Assembly (NCBI GenBank): GCA_945903445.1
Contig: CAMDNZ010000007.1
Location: forward strand, 1 to 64,000
Length of the DNA stretch: 64,000 bases
DNA from: Bordetella parapertussis
GTDB taxonomy: Bacteria > Pseudomonadota > Gammaproteobacteria > Burkholderiales > Burkholderiaceae_B
Reading direction: 5' to 3'
Part shown: positions 9,032-17,355 of the stretch, piece after piece
How positions within the stretch are numbered: the stretch's first letter is position 1
Layout of the letters: each line of letters begins with the position of its first letter
The notes under the pieces: model-generated
The model's input: the letters and a program-made list of their open reading frames with translations, nothing else
Told to the model about the DNA's origin: nothing
The model's database searches: none
Position numbers and translations under genes: made by a program

Positions 9032-11155
9032 CTACTTTAGGGCTTCCAGTTGCTCTTGCAACGCCAGCCAGTCGTTCTCGGCCTCATCCACTGCGCCGGT
9101 TAGTGCGCCGTGTTCGGTCAGCGCTTGAATACGTTCGTCGCGGCGCGATTCTTCATAGATATCGGCTTGCGCGAGCAGTGCATCCAACTCTGCCAATCGC
9201 TTGCGAGACTTCTCCATCGTGCCTTCCAGCGCAGCAATCTGCTTCTCCAGCGGACGACGCACCGCGCCTAGGCGCTGACGTTGTTCGGCTTCTTCCTGCC
9301 GTTGTCTCTTGCGGTCTGCCGGTGTCATGGCCGAGGCGTTGCCCTGGCCAACGCGTGCTGCGTTTGCATTAGCCGAAGGGTAGGCCGGATGCTGGCTGGC
9401 ATTGCCGTTGCCGTTGCCGCTTCGGCTCGCACGACTGCCGCTTGCATTGTCGGTAGATTCATCTGGCTCGATTGAAGCCGCCTCGCCTCTGTCCTGACGC
9501 CCGTTCGAGGGCAACGCGGCATGCGTGAGGCCGGAGCCTGCCGATGTCGACGACGCTCCACTGGTCGATACCGACGATTTACCCGACGTGCGCGTCGCCA
9601 GCCAATCGCGATAGTCTTCCAGATCGCCGTCGAACTCGTGCACAGCGCCATCGGCGACGATCCAGAAACTATCGACCGTGGTGCGCAACAGATGGCGGTC
9701 GTGGGAGACCATCAACATGCTGCCACCGAATTCTGCCAAGGCTTCGGCCAGCGCTTCGCGGGTATCGACGTCCAGGTGGTTGCTCGGCTCATCCAGCAGC
9801 AACAGATTGGGTTTTTGCCAGACGATGAGCGCCAGGGCCAGACGGGCCTTTTCGCCACCCGACATGGGTTCGACCCGGTCCAGCACGGTGTTGCCCGTGA
9901 AGCCGAAGCCGCCCAGATAATTACGCAGAATCTGTTCGCGCGTCGTCGGTGCGATGCGGCTCAAGTGCAGCAGCGGCGAGGCATTGAGATCCAGCATGTC
10001 CAACTGATGCTGGGCGAAGTAGCCGATCGCCAAACCTCGGGCAGGCAGACGCTCGCCGGATTGCAAGGGCAACTCGCCGCATAGTGTCTTGATCAAGGTG
10101 CTTTTACCGGCACCGTTGGCACCCAGAATGCCGATACGGCTGCCGCCGCGCACCATCAGGCGAACCTTATCCAGAATCGGCGTGTCGCCATAGCCGATGC
10201 GCGCGTGCTCTAGCGTGAGCAAGGGATCGGGCATGTTCTCGGGTGTCGGAATGGCGATGTGAATGCCGGCTTCCGTTTTCAGCGGCGCCAGCACCTGCAT
10301 GCGAGCCAGCGCCTTCACGCGGCTTTGCGCCTGCTTGGCCTTGGATGCCTTGGCCTTGAAGCGGTCGATAAAGGCTTGCAGATGCGCGGTTTCGCGAGTC
10401 TGCTTGGCGATGGCGATGTTCGTTTGTCGCAGGCGCTCGGCGCGCTGGATCAGGAAGTCGTCATAGCCGCCCTTGTAGCGCACCAGCTTGCCATGATCGA
10501 AATGCAAGATGACGCGTGCGACCGCGTTCAGGAACTCGGTGTCGTGCGAGATCAAGAGCACCGTGCCGCCATAGGCGGCAAGCCAGCGCTCCAGCCATAG
10601 CATGGCGTCCAAATCCAGGTGGTTGGTGGGTTCGTCCAGCAGCAAGAGCTCCGACGGCGCCATCAGCGCACGCGCCAAAGCCAGGCGCATCCGCCAGCCA
10701 CCCGAAAAACTCTCGACCGAGTTTATCCACTGGTCGGGTCGAAATCCCAGGCCCGCCAACAACTGCTCGGCGCGAGCGTGTGCATCCCAGGCACCGGCTT
10801 CGCCCAGCGCGATCTCGAGGTTGGCGATCTGGGTGCCGTCACCCTCGTCGCCCAAGGCCGCACGCTCGGCCTGCAAGGCACGCAAGGCGACGTCGCCGTC
10901 GATCACGAATTCGCGTGCCGGGCGGTCGTCGGCATGCAGCTCTTGCGCCACACTGGCGATGCGCCAGCCCGCCGGAATATCCAAGGAGCCGGCTTCGGCG
11001 TCCAGCTGGCCTTGCAATAGTCCGAACAGCGTGGTCTTGCCTGCGCCATTCTTGCCGACGAAACCGACCCGCTCTCCGGGATGAATGACGAATTCGGTGT
11101 CGTCCAACAGGACCTTTAAGCCCCGGCGCACCGTCAAATGGGTACCGCGTATCAC
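9032..11155 (-). CDS. yheS: ABC-F family ATPase (YheS type)
   Basis: A soluble twin-ATPase protein of the ABC-F class, thought to act on ribosomes rather than on transport. The 707-aa product contains Walker A GKNGAGKTTLF, signature SFSGGWRMRL and Walker B LLLLDEPTNHLD in the first domain, the inter-domain linker, and then GANGAGKSTL, MSGGEKARLAL and LLLLDEPSNHLD in the second. A Ser/Gly/Asn-rich low-complexity stretch and a C-terminal coiled coil follow. No membrane segments are seen. The start is a GTG at 11155 that overlaps the prmB stop by four bases, so translation is coupled to prmB. The opening MIRGTHLTVRRGLKVLLDD fits YheS better than Uup or EttA. Confidence 0.9.
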   Translation of the reverse strand: MIRGTHLTVRRGLKVLLDDTEFVIHPGERVGFVGKNGAGKTTLFGLLQGQLDAEAGSLDIPAGWRIASVAQELHADDRPAREFVIDGDVALRALQAERAALGDEGDGTQIANLEIALGEAGAWDAHARAEQLLAGLGFRPDQWINSVESFSGGWRMRLALARALMAPSELLLLDEPTNHLDLDAMLWLERWLAAYGGTVLLISHDTEFLNAVARVILHFDHGKLVRYKGGYDDFLIQRAERLRQTNIAIAKQTRETAHLQAFIDRFKAKASKAKQAQSRVKALARMQVLAPLKTEAGIHIAIPTPENMPDPLLTLEHARIGYGDTPILDKVRLMVRGGSRIGILGANGAGKSTLIKTLCGELPLQSGERLPARGLAIGYFAQHQLDMLDLNASPLLHLSRIAPTTREQILRNYLGGFGFTGNTVLDRVEPMSGGEKARLALALIVWQKPNLLLLDEPSNHLDVDTREALAEALAEFGGSMLMVSHDRHLLRTTVDSFWIVADGAVHEFDGDLEDYRDWLATRTSGKSSVSTSGASSTSAGSGLTHAALPSNGRQDRGEAASIEPDESTDNASGSRASRSGNGNGNASQHPAYPSANANAARVGQGNASAMTPADRKRQRQEEAEQRQRLGAVRRPLEKQIAALEGTMEKSRKRLAELDALLAQADIYEESRRDERIQALTEHGALTGAVDEAENDWLALQEQLEALK

Positions 11156-12048
11156 GTTGTCAATTGCTCCCGCGACAGCACGAGAATGTGGTCGCTGGTG
11201 GTTTCAGTTTCCAGCCACATGGGGGCCAGATGAGGAAATGCTGCTTCGAAGTGCGGGCGCTCGTGGCCAATCTCCAGCACGATGATGCCGTCTTGCGACA
11301 AGTACTTGGGCGCTCGGTCGAGAATGCGTCGCACCAGATCCATGCCGTCCTGACCGCCTGCCAGGGCCATGACCGGCTCGTGCTTGAACTCGCGGGGCAG
11401 GGCCTGCATAGAGATCTGATTGACGTAGGGCGGGTTGCACACGATGACGTCGTAAGCCACGGGCGGCAGCGCATCGAACAGATTGCTTTGATGCAAGCTC
11501 ACGCGCGCTTGCAGATCGTAGTCGGCGACGTTGCGCGCGGCCACTTCCAGCGCATCGGGCGAGAGATCCACGGCGTCCACGTGTGCCTCGGGGAAGGCTT
11601 GCGCTGCCAGAATCGCGAGGCAACCCGAACCCGTACACATGTCGAGTGCGCGCGCTACTGCCCAAGGGTCGGCGACCCAGGGGGCGAGCCCGTCGTCGAG
11701 TAGTTCGCTGATGGGCGAGCGGGGAACGATCACTCGCTTATCGACGTAGAAACGGCGGCCGCGCAGCCAAGCTTCCTTGGTGAGATAAGCAGCAGGTTGG
11801 CGCGACTGCACGCGCTCGTTGACGACATCGAGCACCTGAGCGGCTTCGCGACGTAACACGCGCGCGTCCAGGAAGGGTTCTAGCGTGTCGGGCGGAAGGT
11901 GCAGGGTGTGTAGCACCAGATAGACCGCCTCGTCATAAGCGTTGTCGCTGCCGTGACCGAAGGTCAACTGGTTGGCGCAGAAACGGGTCACTGCATAACG
12001 GATCAGGTCGCGGACGGTGATTAGTTCGGTACGGGCGGAGGTGTCCAT
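11152..12048 (-). CDS. prmB: Ribosomal protein uL3 glutamine N5-methyltransferase
   Basis: Methylates a glutamine of ribosomal protein L3 using SAM. The 298-aa product has an N-terminal helical domain (residues 1-100) and a Rossmann methyltransferase domain with the SAM-binding DMCTGSGCLAIL and the substrate-glutamine motif NPPYVN. The stretch RRFYVDKRVIVPRSPISELLDDG is characteristic of PrmB rather than PrmC. It lies between a hairpin terminator upstream, after dapE, and the ABC-F gene, with which it overlaps by four bases, suggesting a two-gene operon. Confidence 0.94.
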   Translation of the reverse strand: MDTSARTELITVRDLIRYAVTRFCANQLTFGHGSDNAYDEAVYLVLHTLHLPPDTLEPFLDARVLRREAAQVLDVVNERVQSRQPAAYLTKEAWLRGRRFYVDKRVIVPRSPISELLDDGLAPWVADPWAVARALDMCTGSGCLAILAAQAFPEAHVDAVDLSPDALEVAARNVADYDLQARVSLHQSNLFDALPPVAYDVIVCNPPYVNQISMQALPREFKHEPVMALAGGQDGMDLVRRILDRAPKYLSQDGIIVLEIGHERPHFEAAFPHLAPMWLETETTSDHILVLSREQLTT

Positions 12049-12073
12049 GGCGCTTGTCGGTAGAAAAGGAAAA

Positions 12074-12099
12074 GCGGCGAGGCCGACAGGCCCCGCCGC
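12074..12099 (-). terminator. Intrinsic terminator after dapE
   Basis: A GC-rich stem (GCGGCG and GGCC on one arm, GGCC and CGCCGC on the other, one bulged base on each side) with a GACA loop is followed, reading the minus strand, by a T-rich tract (CTTTTCCTTTTC). It lies between the dapE stop and the prmB start, so it separates the dap operon from prmB. Confidence 0.7.
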
Positions 12100-12138
12100 G
12101 CAATACGTCGCACGTGCGAACGATACTGGCCGTGTCGG

Positions 12139-13275
12139 TCAGGTGCGCAGCAGCAAGTGTTCGAGTGTACGGCGATAAATGTTCGACAGCGGCGCGAGCG
12201 ACGCGATCTCGACCCGCTCGTTCAGTTGATGGATCGTGGCGTTGATCGGGCCGAACTCGATCACCTGGGCACAGATTTTGGCGATGAAGCGACCATCGGA
12301 GGTGCCGCCCGTGGTGGAGAGCTCGGGCGTGCGGCCCATCTCGGCCTCGATGGCACGGGTCAGCGCGGCCGACAGCTCGCCGCGCGGGGTGAGAAACGGT
12401 TCGCCGCCCAAGGTCCAGTCGATGTGATAGTCCAGACCATGCTTATCCAGCACTTCGTGCACTCGTTTTTTCAGTTGATCCGGTGTGGAGGCGGTCGAGA
12501 AGCGGAAGTTGAAATCCAGAATCGCTTCGGCGGGAATGACGTTGGTCGCACCCGTGCCACTGCGGAAGTTGGAGACTTGAAACGTGGTGGGCGGGAAATA
12601 GGCGTTGCCCTCGTCCCAAGAGATCGCCACGATGTCGTTCAGCGCGGGAGCCACCTGGTGGACCGGGTTGCGGGCCAGGTGAGGGTAGGCCACGTGGCCT
12701 TGCACACCCTTGACCACCAAGCGACCGCTCAACGAGCCGCGTCGGCCGTTCTTGCACACATCGCCCAGCACGTCCACCGAGGTCGGTTCGCCGACGATGC
12801 AGTAGTCGAGCTTCTCGCCGCGTTCGGCCAGCAGCTCGCATACCTTGACCGTGCCGTCGGTGGCCGGACCTTCCTCGTCGGAGGTGATCAGCATGCCCAG
12901 CGAGCCAGGATGATCGGGGTGGTCGGCGACGAAACGCTCGAGCGCGACCATGAAAGCCGCAATCGACGTTTTCATATCGGCTGCGCCGCGACCGTAGAGA
13001 TGGCCGTCGCGCTCGGTCGGTTCGAACGGTGGGCTGGTCCACAGATCGGTCGGACCAGGCGGCACGACGTCGGTATGACCGGCAAAAAAAGCGACCGGTT
13101 GCTCGGTACCGCGACGCGCCCAAAGATTGACGACCCCGCCGCGCTCGATGGTCTCGCAAGTGAAGCCGATGGCTTTTAGGCGCTCGATCAGCAGCGCTTG
13201 GCAGCCTTTGTCGTCCGGCGTGACCGACGGGCGGGAAATCAGTTCACGGGTGAGGGCGAGAACGGGATCGGTCAT
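12139..13275 (-). CDS. dapE: Succinyl-diaminopimelate desuccinylase
   Basis: Zinc hydrolase that removes succinate from N-succinyl-L,L-DAP on the way to lysine and peptidoglycan DAP. In the 378-aa product the metal ligands are visible: FAGHTDVVPPG (first His and its Asp), GRGAADMKT (bridging Asp), SDEEGPATDGT (general-base Glu pair) and, near the end, TTGGTSDGRF and EFGPINATIHQLNE with the last His. The length and motif order match the family. The gene starts three bases after the dapD stop and is the last gene of dapC-dapD-dapE. Confidence 0.96.
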   Translation of the reverse strand: MTDPVLALTRELISRPSVTPDDKGCQALLIERLKAIGFTCETIERGGVVNLWARRGTEQPVAFFAGHTDVVPPGPTDLWTSPPFEPTERDGHLYGRGAADMKTSIAAFMVALERFVADHPDHPGSLGMLITSDEEGPATDGTVKVCELLAERGEKLDYCIVGEPTSVDVLGDVCKNGRRGSLSGRLVVKGVQGHVAYPHLARNPVHQVAPALNDIVAISWDEGNAYFPPTTFQVSNFRSGTGATNVIPAEAILDFNFRFSTASTPDQLKKRVHEVLDKHGLDYHIDWTLGGEPFLTPRGELSAALTRAIEAEMGRTPELSTTGGTSDGRFIAKICAQVIEFGPINATIHQLNERVEIASLAPLSNIYRRTLEHLLLRT

Positions 13276-13278
13276 CTA

Positions 13279-14100
13279 TCAGGCCCTCAACAGATCGTTG
13301 ATGCTGGTCTTGGCACGCGTTTGAGCGTCGACGCGCTTGACGATCACTGCGCATGCGAGGCTGTGCGAACCGTCTGCCGAAGGCAGCGAACCGGGCACCA
13401 CGACCGAACCCGAGGGCACGCGACCATAGGTGATCTTGCCGGTGGCGCGGTCGTAGATCTTGGTGCTTTGCGACAGGTACACGCCCATGGCCAGCACCGA
13501 GTTCTCTTCGACCACGACGCCTTCGACCACTTCCGAGCGGGCACCGATGAAGCAGTTGTCTTCGATGATGGTGGGGTTGGCTTGCAGCGGTTCGAGCACG
13601 CCGCCGATGCCGACGCCGCCGGAGAGGTGGACGTTCTTGCCGATCTGGGCGCACGAACCAACGGTTGCCCAGGTGTCGACCATCGTGCCTTCGTCGACAT
13701 AGGCGCCGATGTTGACGTAGGAGGGCATCAGCACCACGTTCTTGGCGATGAAGCAACCGCGGCGAGCGACGGCAGGCGGCACCACGCGGTAGCCGCCCTG
13801 CTTGAAGGCGGCTTCGCCGAAACCGTCGAATTTCAGAGCGACCTTGTCGTAGTAATGAACCGGCGCATCGCCCATCACGGCATTGTCTTTCAGGCGAAAC
13901 GACAGCAACACGGCTTTCTTGATCCACTGGTGTACGAGCCAATCGCCTTTCTGCTTTTCGGCCACGCGCAGACGACCATGGTCGAGCGCGTCGATGGTGT
14001 GCTCGACGGCGTCCAGAATGGCGGGGTCGGCTTCGCGCGGCGACAGGGTGGCGCGCTCTTCCCAGGCGCGTTCGATGGTGGTTTGCAGATCGAGAGTCAT
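13279..14100 (-). CDS. dapD: Tetrahydrodipicolinate N-succinyltransferase
   Basis: Uses succinyl-CoA to acylate tetrahydrodipicolinate in DAP and lysine synthesis. The 273-aa product shows the family opening (DLQTTIERAWEERATLSP), a helical N-terminal domain and a central run of hexapeptide repeats (VLMPSYVNIGAYVDEGTM, GVGIGGVLEPLQA) that build the left-handed beta-helix. The usual C-terminal residues follow. It lies between dapC, 64 bases upstream, and dapE, three bases downstream, which supports one operon for three consecutive pathway steps. Confidence 0.97.
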   Translation of the reverse strand: MTLDLQTTIERAWEERATLSPREADPAILDAVEHTIDALDHGRLRVAEKQKGDWLVHQWIKKAVLLSFRLKDNAVMGDAPVHYYDKVALKFDGFGEAAFKQGGYRVVPPAVARRGCFIAKNVVLMPSYVNIGAYVDEGTMVDTWATVGSCAQIGKNVHLSGGVGIGGVLEPLQANPTIIEDNCFIGARSEVVEGVVVEENSVLAMGVYLSQSTKIYDRATGKITYGRVPSGSVVVPGSLPSADGSHSLACAVIVKRVDAQTRAKTSINDLLRA

Positions 14101-14164
14101 GTGCTGATCGGTTCCGTTGTCAGGTTTGTAGAGAGTGTTTTTCTTAGGGCAGCTGATGATGCCG

Positions 14165-15361
14165 TCATGCGTGGTCGCGATGAAAGCGGGCGATCCGATG
14201 GGCGGCTTCGACGCACTGGCTGAGCGGCGCGACCAGTGCGATGCGGATACGACCTTCGCCCGGATTGCGACCGTGAGCGTCGCGTGCCAGGAAACTGCCC
14301 GGCAAGACGGTCACGCCGGTTTTGGCATACAAATCGTGCGTGTATTGCGTGTCGCTGCCATGCACGCCCGCCCACAGATAGAACGAGGCGGCGGGACGTT
14401 TTACATCCAGTACGGGTTCGAGGATGGGCAACACCGCATCGAATTTCTCGCGATACAGGCGGCGATTTTCACGTACGTGAGTTTCGTCGGTCCAGGCGGC
14501 GATGCTGGCCGATTGGGTCAACGGGCTGAGCGCGCAGCCGTGGTAGGTGCGATACAGCAGGAACTTGGCCAATACCGACGCGTCGCCTGCAACGAAGCCC
14601 GAGCGTAAGCCGGGGACGTTCGAGCGCTTGGACAGGCTGCTGAACACCACCAGATTGCGAAAGTCGCTGCGGCCCAGGCGCAGCGCGGCTTGCAAGGCGC
14701 CCATCGGCGGATTGTGTTCGTCCAGATAGATTTCGGAGTAGCACTCGTCGGAGGCGATGACGAAACCGTAGCGGTCCGATAGGTCGAACAGACGGCGCCA
14801 TTCTTCCTCGCCGATGACGTTGCCCGCAGGATTGCCGGGCGAGCAGACGAACACCAACTGAGTTTGTCGCCACACGGCTTCGGGCACGCTGTCCCAGTCG
14901 CAGCCGAACTCGTGTGCCGGATCGGCGTTTACGTAGTAGGGTTCGACACCTGCCAAAATAGCCGCGCCTTCGTAAATTTGATAGAAGGGGTTGGGCGAGA
15001 TGACATAGCCACCTTTGCTGTCGTCGACCCAGGCTTGAGCGAAAGCGAAGAGCGCTTCGCGCGAACCGGCGACGGGCAGCACTTGGGTGTCGGCGTCCGG
15101 GGCAGGGATGCTGTAGCGGTGCCCCAGCCATTCGGCGATGGCGCGGCGCAAGGCCGGCTCGCCGCGGGTAGCGGGGTAAACCGACAGGCCCGACAGGCTT
15201 TCGGTGATGGCGCGCTCGACGCGCGATGGCGCGGCGTGCTTGGGTTCGCCTATGGACAGATTGATCGGTTGGATGCCGCTCGGCAGGGCTGTCACAGGGG
15301 CCAGCAATTGCCGGAGTTTTTCGAAGGGATAGGGATGCAGCGCATCGAGACGAGGATTCAT
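14165..15361 (-). CDS. dapC: Succinyldiaminopimelate transaminase
   Basis: PLP aminotransferase that forms N-succinyl-L,L-DAP from the keto precursor and glutamate. The 398-aa product shows fold-type I features: SPGNPAGN, a SDECYSEIY motif with the cofactor Asp and Tyr, and the Schiff-base lysine in FSSLSKRSNVPGLRSG. The opening MNPRLDALHPYPFEKLRQLL is typical of betaproteobacterial DapC. The ATG at 15361 is preferred; an upstream in-frame start at 15406 would run almost to the divergent tRNA-Leu gene. The adjacent dapD and dapE genes make DapC more likely than another aminotransferase. Confidence 0.93.
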   Translation of the reverse strand: MNPRLDALHPYPFEKLRQLLAPVTALPSGIQPINLSIGEPKHAAPSRVERAITESLSGLSVYPATRGEPALRRAIAEWLGHRYSIPAPDADTQVLPVAGSREALFAFAQAWVDDSKGGYVISPNPFYQIYEGAAILAGVEPYYVNADPAHEFGCDWDSVPEAVWRQTQLVFVCSPGNPAGNVIGEEEWRRLFDLSDRYGFVIASDECYSEIYLDEHNPPMGALQAALRLGRSDFRNLVVFSSLSKRSNVPGLRSGFVAGDASVLAKFLLYRTYHGCALSPLTQSASIAAWTDETHVRENRRLYREKFDAVLPILEPVLDVKRPAASFYLWAGVHGSDTQYTHDLYAKTGVTVLPGSFLARDAHGRNPGEGRIRIALVAPLSQCVEAAHRIARFHRDHA

Positions 15362-15409
15362 GCGCACGATTCTAACAAGCAAGCTACAATAATGGGCTTG
15401 GATCATGCA

Positions 15410-15496
15410 GCGAAGGTGGCGAAATTGGTAGACGCACCAGGTTTAGGTCCTGACGCCGTAAAAGGTGTAGGGGTTCGAGTCCCCTCCTTCGCACCA
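15410..15496 (+). tRNA. tRNA-Leu (anticodon UAG)
   Basis: An 87-nt class II tRNA with CCA encoded. The acceptor stem GCGAAGG pairs with CCTTCGC, followed by A-CCA. The D-loop AATTGGTAGACGC, a CAGG/CCTG anticodon stem around the loop TTTAGGT (anticodon TAG), a long variable arm and the T-loop GGGTTCGAGTCCC are all present. It reads CUN leucine codons. A possible -10 box TACAAT lies at 15385-15390 with no clear -35 element. The gene is divergent from dapC. Confidence 0.97.
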
Positions 15497-15852
15497 ATGC
15501 ATCCGTTCGACTAAGTTGGCGCTACGCCGACAATCCTTATGCCATCAATCGCCTGTTTCGTGGGTGATTCTGTGCTTTCCCTCTGAGGTACTGCCGAAAC
15601 TCACAGTCTGGAAGTCGGCCACCCATAAGAGCATACATTCGAAACGAAGCTATAAGCTCAAAACGACCCACTTGCCCGGCGTTATTCCAGGCTTGACCAA
15701 AGACGGCACTTCTCGTGTGAAAAAAAAAATCCGTGCGCGTCGCGCAACTTCTCCTACGATAGCCTTGGCTCTTAGCCCATTCACACGGGATACAAGCCGG
15801 CACGAGAACACTCGGCTACACTTTTCTACCTAATCCGACAGTCCTTCTCAAG
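15497..15852. other. Intergenic region without a supported gene
   Basis: This stretch between tRNA-Leu and the disrupted diguanylate cyclase gene has open frames on both strands, but none has a ribosome-binding site, recognisable domains or the codon pattern of the neighbours. The sequence 3' of a tRNA-Leu is a common integration site, yet I see no repeat of the tRNA end and no integrase. A run of ten A at 15720-15729 and a GC-rich block just after it are the only notable local features. Confidence 0.5.
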
Positions 15853-16931
15853 ATGCTACCGTCTGTCTCCCGCGAGCGTTTCATTCACATTGCAAGCTTG
15901 CTCGCCCTCGGATTGACGGCCATCGCTGCCGGCATCGCTACGATCATCCCCTGGCTCTTGCCGGTTCGCCAGCCCATGGACCTGATCATCCCACCGCTGT
16001 CGTGCGCCCGCTGTCGTGCGCCGCGTTCCTGGGTCTGTTCATGACATTGGTGTACCGTCCGTTCTGGGTGGCCGGCATCATGCACACGGCATTGTCGATC
16101 GCGTTGCTGGCCCTGGCCGCCCCGGCATGGTTCTACACCTGGCAGGCAGCCACCACCCCTGATTTGCGCTTGATCGATATCTACCCGCCAGTTTCGGCGC
16201 TGTTCCTGGCGCTGATGGTGATGGCGATGATTTATCTGCCGCCCAAGCGAGCCGTTATCGCGGTGGTGCTGTGTTGGCTGTTCGTGGCGCTGCCCTTGCT
16301 GGTCTATTTGTTCGCTCATCCGCAGGAGCTACAAACCCCGCGTGGCACTGACATGCTAATGGCCTATGGTCCCGTATTCATCCTGCTTGCGGTGTTGCTG
16401 CCGGTCCAGCGCGGCCTGACCGGCAAGATCCAACGCCTGGTTTCGCAGCAGGCGCAGATGGAAATCATGGTCAACCGCGACCCGCTTACTCGCCTGTACA
16501 ACCGCCGCTTCGGTGAGCAAGTCTTGCGAGACATGGCAGCCCAGCGAGTGTCCGCGGGCATCATCATGTTCGACCTGGACCGCTTCAAAGCCATCAATGA
16601 CACGTTTGGCCATCCAGTGGGTGACGTGGTGCTGCAACAGGTCGCCCAGCGTTGCCAGGCACTGGTTCGCGAGGATGTCTGTCTGGCCCGCTGGGGCGGC
16701 GAAGAGTTCCTGGCGGCCGTCCCCGACGTCGATGCCGTTGGCCTGCAAAACCTGGCCGAACGTTTGCGCGCGGGCGTTGCCGAACTGGCCATCGAGCAGG
16801 TACCGCAAGTCAACGCGTCGTTTGGCCTCGCATTGTTTGCGGCCGACGACACGCTTCCCAGCCTTTTATCGCGGGTCGACCAAGCCCTCTACCGTGCTAA
16901 GCAGCAGGGCGGCAATCTGGTGGTTTGGTGA
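15853..16931 (+). pseudogene. Membrane diguanylate cyclase (GGDEF) with N-terminal frameshift
   Basis: Would make c-di-GMP at the inner membrane. The reading frame starts at 15853 (MLPSVSRERFIHIASLLALG) with a first membrane segment, then shifts at an exact 14-bp tandem duplication (15994-16021). Removing one copy restores a continuous 354-aa protein (IIPPLSCAAFLGLFMTLVY) with six or so membrane segments and a C-terminal GGDEF domain. The active-site motif is RWGGEEF and the domain opening is NRDPLTRLYNRR. The RxxD inhibitory site five residues before GGEEF is absent (REDV). As sequenced, only a product restarting downstream (for example at 16041) could be made, lacking the first membrane segments. 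Confidence 0.85.
15994..16021. repeat. Perfect 14-bp tandem duplication causing a frameshift
   Basis: CCGCTGTCGTGCGC occurs twice in direct succession (15994-16007 and 16008-16021). Because 14 is not a multiple of three, the second copy shifts the diguanylate cyclase frame. Deleting either copy joins the two halves into an uninterrupted frame with sensible membrane-protein sequence. The duplication is therefore recent, or a reversible slippage event. Confidence 0.93.
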
Positions 16932-16953
16932 GCGGCCGCTGTCGCTGCGCCTT

Positions 16954-17097
16954 TTACTTATCTTTTCTTCCCCCGCGATACCCCAGCGCAATGGCCAACG
17001 CGATGCCCACCCCCGAGCCGATAAACAGGTTTTCGGTCGCCAAGCCTAGGGCAACACCGACGGCAATGCCGATCACAAGCGCAACAGTCTGATTCAT
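16954..17097 (-). CDS. Small glycine-rich membrane protein
   Basis: From the ATG at 17097 the product is 47 aa: a hydrophobic segment with GxxxG-like spacing (LVIGIAVGVALGLA), a short polar turn (TENLFIGSG), a second Gly/Ala-rich hydrophobic segment (VGIALAIALG) and a basic end (YRGGRKDK). This is the pattern of two-helix glycine-zipper membrane proteins, often annotated only as hypothetical. An upstream ATG at 17148 would add a second hydrophobic N-terminus and is less likely. It is convergent with the diguanylate cyclase gene. No function can be assigned. Confidence 0.55.
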   Translation of the reverse strand: MNQTVALVIGIAVGVALGLATENLFIGSGVGIALAIALGYRGGRKDK

Positions 17098-17240
17098 GGC
17101 GGCAAGTATAGCCAAGGCCACCGTCGCGATGGCTTGGCTGCGGCGCATGTCGATCCGGGTTTAGCCTGCGTTGCTGACGCAGTTCTGCAACATTTCTCCG
17201 TCGCTCGCAAATTTTCATCCCAATCTCTGTGGATGTGTAA

Positions 17241-17259
17241 AATAATGATAACAATTATT
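17241..17259. promoter_or_regulatory. Fur box upstream of the siderophore receptor
   Basis: The 19-bp AATAATGATAACAATTATT matches the Fur consensus GATAATGATAATCATTATC at 15 of 19 positions and sits in an AT-rich island 97 bases before the receptor start. It would repress the receptor when iron is plentiful, as is usual for TonB-dependent siderophore receptors. Confidence 0.8.
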
Positions 17260-17355
17260 ATTACTAACAACTAACACGTGGCATGCCGACTCCCGTCTTT
17301 GCATCCCGCTATGCTGAAGACCGATGAGCGGCTCAACGCTCTGTTTATTTGACCT

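Noticed and set aside
12157..14223. Long plus-strand frames opposite dapE and dapD
   Set aside because: Both genes on the minus strand have complete catalytic motifs; the opposite frames have none.
15516..15833. Open frame of 105 codons after tRNA-Leu
   Set aside because: No ribosome-binding site, no recognisable domain, biased and basic composition, and an equally long frame on the other strand.
15497..15852. Integration scar next to tRNA-Leu
   Set aside because: No repeat of the tRNA 3' end and no integrase gene were found in the neighbourhood.
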